Shown here one piece after another: positions 37,661-45,079 of a stretch of 64,000 bases of DNA. The position numbers were made by a program, and so were the translations under genes. The stretch comes from Algibacter sp. L1A34 (GTDB lineage Bacteria; Bacteroidota; Bacteroidia; Flavobacteriales; Flavobacteriaceae). Position 1 is the first letter of the stretch. Every line of letters starts with the position of its first letter. The notes under the pieces are model-generated. The model saw only the letters and a program-made list of their open reading frames with translations. It was not told where the DNA came from and did no database searches. Where the stretch lies: NCBI RefSeq assembly GCF_009796805.1, contig NZ_CP047029.1:3300001-3364000 (forward strand), written 5' to 3'.

Positions 37661-38131
37661 ATGAAAGACATTAATAACTTATTTGAAAGCATAAAAAATA
37701 GAGACATTTTAACTCTAAAAAACTTACTATCAGAAAACCCTAAATTAGCCGAAGCGACAGACGAGCGCGGTTTTACACCATTAATTTTAGCAACCTATTT
37801 TGATAACGAAGCAGCAACCAAAACATTGGTAGAACATCAAGCACCTATAAATGCTAAAGATGCCTCAGGAAACACCGCTTTAATTGGTGTGAGTTTTAAA
37901 GGTAACGTCGCCTTTGCAAAATATTTAATTGAAAACGGCGCCGATTTAAACGAAGTGAATACCAACGGAACCACAGCCTTAACCTTTGCTACACAATACA
38001 ACAAAGTAGACATTGTTAAACTACTTTTAGAGCATAACGCTGATAAAACCATAAAAGATAACGCAGGAAAAACAGCTTTAGCTTACGCTGAAGAAAAGAA
38101 GTTTACCGAAATTGTTGCGCTTTTAACCTAG
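37661..38131 (+). CDS. Ankyrin-repeat protein
   Basis: A 156-residue protein with four to five ankyrin repeats from about residue 35 to the end (repeating G-x-T-P/A-L-x-x-A and N-x-x-x-x-x-G-x-T-A-L). The start is ATG 37661 (MKDINNLFESIKNRD); the longer in-frame extension back to 37550 runs inside katG and across the terminator, so I reject it. No signal peptide is visible. In Pseudomonas aeruginosa the ankyrin protein AnkB next to the catalase KatB is needed for full catalase activity; a similar helper role here is inference from position. Confidence 0.85.
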   Translation: MKDINNLFESIKNRDILTLKNLLSENPKLAEATDERGFTPLILATYFDNEAATKTLVEHQAPINAKDASGNTALIGVSFKGNVAFAKYLIENGADLNEVNTNGTTALTFATQYNKVDIVKLLLEHNADKTIKDNAGKTALAYAEEKKFTEIVALLT

Positions 38132-38140
38132 TAGAAACGT

Positions 38141-38208
38141 TGACTGAAATTAAAACTGAGTTTAGAATTAAGGTTGTTAAAGTTTTTTTTTAACTCAGTT
38201 TTTTTTAG
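38141..38208. repeat. 68-bp repeat A with terminator-like hairpin
   Basis: Contains AAAACTGAGTT (38152-38162) and its complement AACTCAGTTTT (38192-38202) with a long loop, flanked by T-runs. It is closely similar to 39858-39924 in the same orientation. It lies directly after the ankyrin gene and can act as its terminator. Confidence 0.7.
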
Positions 38209-38232
38209 GGTATCTTACTTATATTTGACCTA

Positions 38233-39294
38233 ATGAAGAAAAAAATAGTAATTATTGGTGGTGGACTTTCCGGTTTGTATTTAGGATATAAATTAAAAAA
38301 AGAAGGCTTCTCTATCCAAATTCTAGAAGCGAATAATAGAATTGGTGGAAGAATTTTTACCAAAAAAAATGATCATACAAAAGTAGAATTAGGTGCCACT
38401 TGGCTCTGGAGATACAATGAAGAACTTATAAAGTTATGTGCTACACTACAAATTTCTTTATTTGAGCAAAACACGAAAGGTGATGCTTTATATGAAGCTT
38501 CAAATACCAATTTGCCAGAACGTTTTCAATTGCCAGGAAACCAAGAAATTAGTTATAGAATTGTTGGCGGAACGGCAACTATCTTAGAAAAACTGTCTAA
38601 CGATTTTTCAGAAGATGAATTGCAACGCAATCAGAAAGTTTTGCGCATTGAGGGTCAAGAAAATTCAATACACGTACTAACTGAAAATGCAACTTTTACT
38701 GCAGATATGGTTATTTCTACAATGCCACCACAACTCTTAGTTAATACGGTTGATTTTTCTTCTCAATTAGACCTCAATCTTTTAGAAATTGCAAATAATA
38801 CGCATACTTGGATGAAAGATTCCATTAAGTTTGCATTGGTTTATAAAACGCCGTTTTGGAAAGAAAAAGGACTGTCTGGAGTTGGTTTTAGTAATGTAGG
38901 TCCTTTTACAGAAATCTATGACCATTCTGATTTTGAAAATAATCATTTTGCATTAATGGGCTTTTTAAATGCAGGTTTAGCTAACGAAACCAAAGCGTAT
39001 AGAGAAGAAAAAATAAGAGCCCAACTTTTTAAGTTCTTTGGTGAAGCCGGAAAAAATTATCTTTATTATGATGAAAAAGTTTGGAGTAAAGAAAGCTTGT
39101 TACACTCAGCGACTACTAGGTTTCTAAATCCACATGTAAACAATGGCCATCCAGTCTATCAACAAAACTATTTAAATGGTAAATTTATAATTGCAGGTTC
39201 AGAAACGTCACCAAGCTATGGTGGTTATATGGAAGGTGCCATTTATAGAGGCAACCAAATTGTGAAACAATTAAAAATAAAATTTAAGAGATAG
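38233..39294 (+). CDS. FAD-dependent amine oxidase / NAD(P)-binding flavoprotein
   Basis: A 353-residue flavoprotein of the flavin monoamine oxidase family. The N-terminal Rossmann motif for FAD is complete: IVIIGGGLSGLYLGYKL, followed by E33-type LEANNRIGGRI. The C-terminal FAD-closing motif is AGSETSPSYGGYMEGAIYRG. It is shorter than typical MAO (about 430-450) and has no signal peptide, so the substrate is unclear. It stands alone between the two 67-68 bp repeats. Confidence 0.85.
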   Translation: MKKKIVIIGGGLSGLYLGYKLKKEGFSIQILEANNRIGGRIFTKKNDHTKVELGATWLWRYNEELIKLCATLQISLFEQNTKGDALYEASNTNLPERFQLPGNQEISYRIVGGTATILEKLSNDFSEDELQRNQKVLRIEGQENSIHVLTENATFTADMVISTMPPQLLVNTVDFSSQLDLNLLEIANNTHTWMKDSIKFALVYKTPFWKEKGLSGVGFSNVGPFTEIYDHSDFENNHFALMGFLNAGLANETKAYREEKIRAQLFKFFGEAGKNYLYYDEKVWSKESLLHSATTRFLNPHVNNGHPVYQQNYLNGKFIIAGSETSPSYGGYMEGAIYRGNQIVKQLKIKFKR

Positions 39295-39344
39295 AAGTGG
39301 GTTTTTAACTTCATAACTGAAGTTTTATAGCATTCTATTTAAAT

Positions 39345-39803
39345 CTATTTCGCTTCTTCTTTTTCTTCTTTTGTTTCGTCTAGCATATCTAAATAAAGGT
39401 CTTCAACATGCTCTCTTGCCCAAGTTGTTCTTCTTAAGAAACCAAGACTAGATTTCATAGTAGGATTGTAGATAAAACAGCGAAGATTAGTACGTTCTCC
39501 CAAATACGCCCAACCATAATGTGCTACCAAATGTTCTAAAACCTGTTTTAGTTTTACTCCATGAAACGGATTGCTTAGTTGTTCTTCTGTTGCTGGTCTT
39601 CTTATGCGTTTAGGCTTTGGTTGCAGTTCTGTTTCTTTGAGTGTTTTAGATGGTGTCTGTTTATTAGCCAATTTGTTCTTTTTTAGTGTATATGCGGATA
39701 TATGTTCTTCGTTGTTTACCGAAGCGTAAGTCTCCCTAAATGTTTGTTTTTCAATTGCTTTTAAGTTTTCAATATCTTGAAGACTTACTTGTTTGATTTT
39801 CAT
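39345..39803 (-). CDS. VF530 DNA-binding family protein with a GNAT-like N-terminus
   Basis: A 152-residue chimera. Residues about 70-140 are a VF530 (DUF2132) domain: NPFHGVKLKQVLEHLVAHYG, then GWAYLGERTNLRCFIYNP and SSLGFLRRTTWARE. Members are usually stand-alone proteins of about 70-80 residues, judged DNA-binding from structure. Residues 1-38 (MKIKQVSLQDIENLKAIEKQ, TFRETYASVNNEEHISAY) look like the first strand and helix of a GNAT acetyltransferase, which then stops abruptly. I read this as a deletion that joined the front of a GNAT gene to VF530. No internal Met lies between the two parts. Confidence 0.75.
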   Translation of the reverse strand: MKIKQVSLQDIENLKAIEKQTFRETYASVNNEEHISAYTLKKNKLANKQTPSKTLKETELQPKPKRIRRPATEEQLSNPFHGVKLKQVLEHLVAHYGWAYLGERTNLRCFIYNPTMKSSLGFLRRTTWAREHVEDLYLDMLDETKEEKEEAK

Positions 39804-39857
39804 TTAGTTTTGGTGATGGCTGGTTTTAACTTGTAGCTAACGTGTTAATAATTGATT

Positions 39858-39924
39858 TTACTAAAATTGAAAACTGAGTTTAAAATTAGCTGTTGATAGC
39901 TTTTTTTGAACTCAGTTTTTTTAG
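39858..39924. repeat. 67-bp repeat B with terminator-like hairpin
   Basis: Second copy of the element at 38141-38208, same orientation: AAAACTGAGTTTA...AACTCAGTTTTTTTAG, with about 80% matching positions by eye. It lies after the SLOG gene stop and may terminate the TIR operon. Confidence 0.7.
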
Positions 39925-39937
39925 ATTTAATTTGTCG

Positions 39938-40873
39938 TTAGAAACTTGATTTTTTCAGTCCCTTCATAATTAAATATGTTATTTCATGAATGTTTGTACT
40001 ACTGAACAATACCCTGTTTTCATCTATACTTAACTTATTAGTTAAAGATAGTTTTTCAATCGAAAAATCAGTAAATGTTGATATTATCTTTGAATATTCA
40101 CTAAATTCATATTTGTCTGAAATATATTTTTTAAAATCTTGAAGAAATGGTGTCGAATATTGATATTCATTTGTTAGTTCTTCAGGATTATGCCCTTCAA
40201 ATAGTTTGGCTAAAGATTGGCTTGCTCCACCAAAACCGCCAACAATAAATAATGGCTTTGAATTGATAAGAGTGTATAAAGCTTCTTCAATAATTCCAGG
40301 CATAAAACCTAAATATCCAGTTATTTTTCCACCAACAATAATTCTTGCATTACAATCAATAGCCATTTTTTCTCTCATAGCTTTAAAGCATTCACAGAAA
40401 ATATACCTGTCCTTCACTTTTTTTAATGGTTTATATTCAAATTCTTTATCAAAAGCAATATTAGGATTAGGTTTTACTATTTCAATTCCTATTTGCTTAG
40501 ACTTAAAATCAATTTCAGCTTTTCTATCTATTTGTTTGCTATAAGGTAGAGCAAAATAATTAATGAATCGTATAGAGGGGTCGTCACTTTTTTTATATTG
40601 ATTAGCTAATTCAGAAAAATAGTTTGTAAAACCATTTACTCTTAAGTCTCCTCCGTAAATTGCTGTTCCACCATTGGCAATAATATATCGGGCTATCTCA
40701 ATTGAAATATCATTTAGGTGGTGTTCACTCAATCCTAGATTTTCTAAATCTTTATTTATTGAAACAGAAATGGCTATTTTTTTATTAATAATTGGATTAA
40801 ATCTGTTTATAATTTCAATATTTTCATCGACCAATTCATTTTCTATCCCGGTTATATTCAATTCTTCATTCAT
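39938..40873 (-). CDS. Stand-alone SLOG-superfamily protein
   Basis: A 311-residue cytoplasmic protein. A Rossmann-like nucleotide-binding core shows IAISVS (33-38), a helix, then GGTAIYGGDLRVNGFT (68-83), RIIVGGKITGYLGFMPGIIE (177-196) and VGGFGGASQSL (211-221). The glycine-rich second motif followed by P-G-I-I-E-E and a final G-G-x-G-G is the layout of SLOG proteins, which bind nucleotide ligands. In Thoeris ThsA a C-terminal SLOG domain senses cyclic ADP-ribose-type signals and switches on SIR2. Here SLOG is separate and no SIR2 gene is present. It follows the tandem-TIR gene by 1 bp and is the last gene of the operon, so it is probably a sensing partner of that protein (inference). Confidence 0.72.
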   Translation of the reverse strand: MNEELNITGIENELVDENIEIINRFNPIINKKIAISVSINKDLENLGLSEHHLNDISIEIARYIIANGGTAIYGGDLRVNGFTNYFSELANQYKKSDDPSIRFINYFALPYSKQIDRKAEIDFKSKQIGIEIVKPNPNIAFDKEFEYKPLKKVKDRYIFCECFKAMREKMAIDCNARIIVGGKITGYLGFMPGIIEEALYTLINSKPLFIVGGFGGASQSLAKLFEGHNPEELTNEYQYSTPFLQDFKKYISDKYEFSEYSKIISTFTDFSIEKLSLTNKLSIDENRVLFSSTNIHEITYLIMKGLKKSSF

Positions 40874-40874
40874 A

Positions 40875-42047
40875 TTAAAAAAGATTTATTGGAGTAATAA
40901 ATTCAACTTCAGGATCTACTTCATTCAATATAGATAATTCTTCAATCCCAATAGGAGGGTCTGGATAAAGAATCATTAGTTTTTTGTCAATCTCTTTCTG
41001 ATATTTCTTGATGTTAACAAAGTTAAAAAGTTCGGGTGGTGAGGTAATTATCTTTACTTCGACATCTTGTTTAACTAGTTTACGATAGTTAGAAAGTAAT
41101 CTGAATTGATACAAATTGTTTAAAACTTGATATAATGTCAAATAAATAATTTTATAGAAACCAGTTTCGGTCTCGTCATCATTTAAAACAGTTGTGGGCA
41201 TATTTCCAAGGTAGGGGAAAGCTCTATTTTCGCCTTCTTTAATGTTATGAGCAACCACAATTGGGGATTTATATTTTTTTGCAATAAGAACCTCTTTGCG
41301 ACACCATTCTCTATTTGAATATTCATCTGTGTGAAACACTACAAGAGCTGAATTTAAAATCTCTTGTTTAAATTGTTCTGCAAAATCATAACCATTTGCA
41401 ATATCCACAGTATCAAAAAAAACATCTAGTTTTAAATTATCTTCAATAAAACGCTTAAATTTTAGGGTAGTTATTTCCCCATCATATTTTGCATGGCTTA
41501 AAAAAAGTTTTACAGGTGATCCAATTCTGTCTTCTTCTTTGTCTTTATATGTTGGATGAAAAGCCATTAATAATCGAGCACAGTCATGTAAAATTTCTGA
41601 TTTTATTTTTCGTATCGATTTTGTTAAATGTTCTCTTAATTCTAAATCTAGTTTTTCATCTAGGAACACAGTTCCATTAGTAAATTGGATATTACTTAAA
41701 CCACATCCAATTGTGTGTGCCTTGTCAAATAGAGAAACAGGGAATATTCTAGTATCATCATCTATTAGATTTACTAACTCTTTTGTGTATTCTTTGAAAG
41801 CATCATCTAAAAAATATTCCTCATCAATTAGTAAAATAACAGCATTTTTTTCAGCATTATTAAAATTAATTTCAACAGGTTTCTCATCAACAATTTTTTT
41901 AAACCGAAAATAAACAGGAATACCTAAACCTCTTGATAATGGATCTTTATAATTTCTACAAAATGTATTATAGAGAGCTTTGGCAATTGATTCACTTATT
42001 AGCGAATTTGGATGCCATACAATATAAATATTTAATGGATATTTCAT
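40875..42047 (-). CDS. Tandem protein: TIR-like N-terminus plus TIR domain, putative effector
   Basis: A 390-residue cytoplasmic protein. Residues 179-290 form a canonical TIR domain: VKLFLSHAKYDG, DVFFDTVDIANG, ALVVFHTDEYSNREWCRKE, with the putative catalytic Glu at E252. Residues 5-110 look like a second, degenerate TIR-like domain: LNIYIVWHP, GLGIPVYFR and AVILLIDEEY, with no obvious catalytic Glu. The C-terminus (300-390) has no recognised domain. TIR domains with this Glu break down NAD+ or make cyclic products. The 1-bp spacing to the SLOG gene implies equal expression, as for a two-subunit effector. The split with SLOG is unlike described ThsA proteins. Confidence 0.8.
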   Translation of the reverse strand: MKYPLNIYIVWHPNSLISESIAKALYNTFCRNYKDPLSRGLGIPVYFRFKKIVDEKPVEINFNNAEKNAVILLIDEEYFLDDAFKEYTKELVNLIDDDTRIFPVSLFDKAHTIGCGLSNIQFTNGTVFLDEKLDLELREHLTKSIRKIKSEILHDCARLLMAFHPTYKDKEEDRIGSPVKLFLSHAKYDGEITTLKFKRFIEDNLKLDVFFDTVDIANGYDFAEQFKQEILNSALVVFHTDEYSNREWCRKEVLIAKKYKSPIVVAHNIKEGENRAFPYLGNMPTTVLNDDETETGFYKIIYLTLYQVLNNLYQFRLLSNYRKLVKQDVEVKIITSPPELFNFVNIKKYQKEIDKKLMILYPDPPIGIEELSILNEVDPEVEFITPINLF

Positions 42048-42092
42048 ATATTAATAATTATCAGGAATTAAACATTATATTACTTAAAGTTT

Positions 42093-42653
42093 TTAATGTG
42101 TTTGATTGTGTATTTTACAAGATGTATTATATTTCATAATTGATTGTGAATTTACAATTAATTTATTTCTGGTACTTCTGGCATAGTATGCATCATCAAT
42201 CCATTCTCCAAGTTGATTTCCTGTTGTTGGATAAGACCAATATCTTCCATAACAATTAGAATGCTCTTGATTCCAATTTGCTTCAAATCTAGGTGGAAGG
42301 TGAGCAGAGTTATTTTGACTAGGCAAAACAATACTTATTAATCCATTTGGTGTATAATTACCTTGTCTTAAAGATGATTTTATTTCCCAATCTACATATC
42401 TTCTACTATGGGTGCAACTTCCTAAAAGGACAATTGTAACAGTTGAATCTTTTAAATATTTTTCTCGAATACGTCCCATTACATAGTCAGTGTTTGTACT
42501 GTCAATAAATTCATCATTATCGTTTGCACCAAGAACATAAGGTGTGAAAATGCCTAGATTATTAGCAAAATGATTTATAAAATTATCTACTTCAGTTCTA
42601 TCGCCTCTGAAGTGTGATATAAAAACTCTTCTTTTTATTCCTGACCAAGCCAT
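42093..42653 (-). CDS. ThsB/DUF1863-type TIR-like protein, copy c
   Basis: A 186-residue single-domain protein. Seen: RRVFISHFRGDRTEVDNFIN at the start, then VMGRIREKYLKDSTVTIVLL and GSCTHSRRYVDWEIKSSL. This T-V-T-x-V-L-x-G-x-x-T-x-x-R-x-x-x-x-W-E pattern matches the MTH538/ThsB TIR-like family (DUF1863); E90 aligns with its catalytic Glu. In Thoeris, ThsB senses phage and makes a cyclic NAD-derived signal. The C-terminal 70 residues differ from copies a and b. Third of three related genes in the operon. Confidence 0.8.
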   Translation of the reverse strand: MAWSGIKRRVFISHFRGDRTEVDNFINHFANNLGIFTPYVLGANDNDEFIDSTNTDYVMGRIREKYLKDSTVTIVLLGSCTHSRRYVDWEIKSSLRQGNYTPNGLISIVLPSQNNSAHLPPRFEANWNQEHSNCYGRYWSYPTTGNQLGEWIDDAYYARSTRNKLIVNSQSIMKYNTSCKIHNQTH

Positions 42654-42659
42654 AATTTA

Positions 42660-43202
42660 TTAGATTTTTATTCCTAGAAAGTTTATTGCATTACTTTCTT
42701 GTCGGTTTCTGTTATTGCGTATTAAATTTGCAGCATTATTTCTTTTCCGATAAGCATAATTTACTTTGCTTTCAAAATCTCTTTCTAAATTTTTCCATCT
42801 CATAGACACAGCATAACCTGAATCTATATTATCTTGTAATCTGTCTGGAATTGAATGATTTTGTCCTGGTAGAAAAATTGCTAAAAGACCATTTGGTTTA
42901 AATGATTTCTTTTTATCAAAAGGATGATTATAACCTCTTAAAGAAGCCCAAATTTCCCAATCTATCCATTTTCTATGCCCTGTTCTTGTTCCTATTAAAA
43001 TAATTGTAACTGAACAAGTTCTCATTTTACTTCTAATCTTATTGTATATAGTTTCATTTGTTAAATGACCAATATCTGTTTTAAGAGAATAATCAGAAAC
43101 TTTCATACTCTTTACAGTCTTTCTTAATTTAGAAAGATATTTTTGGTCATTATCGTGATGATAACTTATAAAGCAATTTCTTGTTTTTTTCTCGATGTTC
43201 AT
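42660..43202 (-). CDS. ThsB/DUF1863-type TIR-like protein, copy b
   Basis: A 180-residue relative of the preceding and following genes: NCFISYHHDNDQKY, ETIYNKIRSKMRTCSVTIIL, IGTRTGHRKWIDWEIWASL. The putative catalytic Glu is E83. It shares the SYHHDND start with copy a but is otherwise well diverged, so the copies are old. The C-terminal tail is asparagine- and arginine-rich (NNAANLIRNNRNRQESNA). Separated from copy c by 6 bp and from copy a by 40 bp. Confidence 0.8.
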   Translation of the reverse strand: MNIEKKTRNCFISYHHDNDQKYLSKLRKTVKSMKVSDYSLKTDIGHLTNETIYNKIRSKMRTCSVTIILIGTRTGHRKWIDWEIWASLRGYNHPFDKKKSFKPNGLLAIFLPGQNHSIPDRLQDNIDSGYAVSMRWKNLERDFESKVNYAYRKRNNAANLIRNNRNRQESNAINFLGIKI

Positions 43203-43242
43203 TTAATTGAAGGAAAATTTTTTTATTAATTCACTTTTAATT

Positions 43243-43854
43243 TTAAGAGTTGTTTCTTTTCATTGTTCTGCTTAAATCATATTCACAAGTAGCTTTATCT
43301 TCAAAAGTTGCGTGAATCAAAAAACTAAGCTTTTCAATATTAATTTCATTCCAGTTAACTACTGATATTTTAGCTTCTGTTTTTAATAAATTATCTATTA
43401 TTCTTGAAGGTAAATAAGGATATCTTCTTTCGTATTCTGCTCTTGTATCAATTGATGTCCAAAAATTATTTTCTGGATGAACCTTTTCTTTTTCACCTGA
43501 ATGAGTTGCAGTGTAATAGGTAGAGCCAGTGCTAGGTAAATTGAGAACAAGAATACCAGATTTTTTATTCAGAGAACCATTTATCATACTAGATTTTAAT
43601 TCCCAATCAATATGTTTTCTATTCTTAGTTTCTGTACCAACAAGTAAAATAGTAACTGTTGTATCTTTTAAGTAATTATCTCTAATTATTTGCCTTATAG
43701 TTTGATTATCTAATCTATCATCAATGTCTCCTGTATCTACAGAACCATCTATGAAAATATTATGTAACTTATTTAATCTTAATAATTCATTTTTATACCA
43801 TTGGTCATTATCGTGATGATAACTGATAAATACTTTGTGTTTTGTTTGGCTCAT
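43243..43854 (-). CDS. ThsB/DUF1863-type TIR-like protein, copy a
   Basis: A 203-residue protein starting MSQTKHKVFISYHHDNDQW. The start at 43854 overlaps the upstream TIR stop as TAATG, a coupling junction; an upstream in-frame ATG at 43866 is less likely. The core reads IRDNYLKDTTVTILLVGTET and then RKHIDWELKSSM, putting the putative catalytic Glu at E85. The C-terminal 90 residues are unlike copies b and c. If these proteins are phage sensors, the variable C-termini would be the recognition parts (inference). Confidence 0.8.
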   Translation of the reverse strand: MSQTKHKVFISYHHDNDQWYKNELLRLNKLHNIFIDGSVDTGDIDDRLDNQTIRQIIRDNYLKDTTVTILLVGTETKNRKHIDWELKSSMINGSLNKKSGILVLNLPSTGSTYYTATHSGEKEKVHPENNFWTSIDTRAEYERRYPYLPSRIIDNLLKTEAKISVVNWNEINIEKLSFLIHATFEDKATCEYDLSRTMKRNNS

Positions 43855-44456
43855 TATAATTTCCAATTTAATACATTATCTAATGGGTGATTTAGTTGAT
43901 AATGGGAAAACATTCTAGTCTCATTTATCATTGATTTTTCTAGCTGATTGGAGATGATTGAAATATAGGAGTTAAGCGATTTAGTTCCTTTGAGAATATT
44001 TCCTATTTGCATAAATGTTGGTAATTCTTTTTCAGCAATATCTTTTAAAGTTAAAATTGATAGTTTAGAATTATCAGTATTTGATGTTGCCTCAATAATT
44101 GTTGAATGACCATAGCCGACTTCAAAAGGAACCCATTGAGATTTATAAGTTTTCTCAGAAACTAAAACTAGCATATGTGTACTTTCAGCAATACCTTTTT
44201 TTATGTTTTCTGTTATTTTATTAGCATTTCCACTGAATACAGCACTTTGCAGCTCTGCACTTTCCTCATCCAAAAAATAGTCAATTTCTGCATCAGAAAG
44301 ATATTTAGCAATGGTTCTACAAGCTGGTTTATCTTCTTTTTTATGACTTAAAAATACACAAGGTCTATTTCTAATTTCAGTGAAATTTATGGTTTCTAAT
44401 GTAAATGTTAGAGCTTGTATTGCGTCAGCTTTGTTAATTCCTTTTATCCTTTTCAT
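43854..44456 (-). CDS. TIR-domain protein, first gene of the operon
   Basis: A 200-residue protein. I use ATG 44456 (MKRIKGINKADAIQ) rather than the TTG 21 bp upstream. Residues 31-140 are a TIR domain of the classical prokaryotic type: PCVFLSHKKEDKPACRTIAK, YLSDAEIDYFLDEES, ITENIKKGIAESTHMLVLVS and SQWVPFEVGYG, with putative catalytic E112. The S-x-W-V-P-F-E form is common in TIR proteins linked to bacterial defence. The remaining 60 residues are uncharacterised. It is coupled to the next gene by a TAATG overlap. Confidence 0.8.
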   Translation of the reverse strand: MKRIKGINKADAIQALTFTLETINFTEIRNRPCVFLSHKKEDKPACRTIAKYLSDAEIDYFLDEESAELQSAVFSGNANKITENIKKGIAESTHMLVLVSEKTYKSQWVPFEVGYGHSTIIEATSNTDNSKLSILTLKDIAEKELPTFMQIGNILKGTKSLNSYISIISNQLEKSMINETRMFSHYQLNHPLDNVLNWKL

Positions 44457-44551
44457 TCGTTTTTTTATTAAGCACAACTAGTTCTATAACTACAAACACT
44501 GCTCATATCCTACAATAGAACAAATTATAGCCCATGTATTCCTATCATCAT

Positions 44552-44582
44552 CAAATCTAATTCATATTCGTAAGTAAATCAA
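44552..44582 (-). promoter_or_regulatory. Candidate promoter of the TIR/SLOG operon
   Basis: On the minus strand: TTG at 44582-44580, a 20-nt spacer, then TAGATTTG at 44559-44552, which fits the Bacteroidota -33/-7 consensus TTG-N(19-21)-TAnnTTTG. The expected start of transcription is about 90 nt before the ATG at 44456. Confidence 0.45.
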
Positions 44583-44643
44583 TACGTGGATCTACGTATA
44601 TTTCATTCTAATTACAGCTAAATTATAACATTCTAAGTTAAGA

Positions 44644-44680
44644 ATTTTACGGTAAACCGTAGAACCAAAAAATTAAAAAT
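44644..44680 (-). repeat. Left copy of the element bracketing the epimerase fragment
   Basis: TTTTACGGTAAACCGTA followed by an A-rich stretch, leading into the hairpin at 44681-44712. A similar arrangement (TTTTACGGGTAACCGTA, A-rich, hairpin) is at 45080-45147, on the other side of the truncated gene. Confidence 0.45.
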
Positions 44681-44712
44681 AAAATCCACCATGCTTTCGC
44701 AAAGTGGTTTTA
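44681..44712 (-). terminator. Terminator after the epimerase fragment
   Basis: On the minus strand AAAACCAC and GTGGATTTT pair around a loop containing GC-GAAA-GC, followed by T-rich sequence. The loop and right arm share GCTTTCGCAAAGTGGTTTT (plus strand) with the hairpin at 51726-51757. Confidence 0.55.
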
Positions 44713-45072
44713 AGTATGTTTCTTTCTTATAAAATTTACTGCATTTTTCAAGCACTTCAAGGCTTCTTCTAAGGCTTGTTTAGATGGTTTTGGGTTAAAA
44801 CCTAAAACGCTTTTAGAAGCACTAATATCATAATCTTGTTTTAATCCATAAAACATATCGAGATAATGCCTTTGGAGTAAAGGTTCTTTTCCAGTTATTT
44901 TACTACTAAATTCCATAAGCCCAGCAACGGCGTATAATAGACATTTTGGAACTGTTTTTGGGGTTTTAATTTTGCCTACTTCTTTTTTTTGTCTTTTTTC
45001 GGCTTGTTCAGACTTTATACTTGTAAAAATTAATTCATGTTTTTTTACAAAGGCTAAATTAGAACAGTACAT
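44710..45072 (-). pseudogene. Truncated NAD-dependent epimerase/dehydratase (C-terminal fragment)
   Basis: A 120-codon frame whose last 80 residues (VPKCLLYAVAGLMEFSSKIT, GKEPLLQRHYLDMFYGLKQD, YDISASKSVLGFNPKPSKQA) match the substrate-domain end of extended SDR epimerases of about 330 residues. The Rossmann half with GxxGxxG and YxxxK is absent, and only 45 bp separate the start from the neighbouring hairpin. It cannot be catalytic. It sits exactly between two similar repeat/hairpin elements and beside the defence operon. Confidence 0.65.
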
Positions 45073-45079
45073 CAAATAT

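Larger units (their letters stand above)
44457..44709. other. Upstream region of the TIR/SLOG operon
   Basis: A 253-bp gene-free stretch. It holds the operon promoter candidate (44552-44582), a small palindrome ACGGTAAACCGT at 44649-44660 and the terminator of the epimerase fragment. Nothing else is recognised. Confidence 0.55.

Noticed and set aside
40206-42139. Plus-strand frames over the SLOG and TIR genes
   Set aside because: Hydrophobic antisense shadows without family features; the minus-strand proteins have clear motifs.
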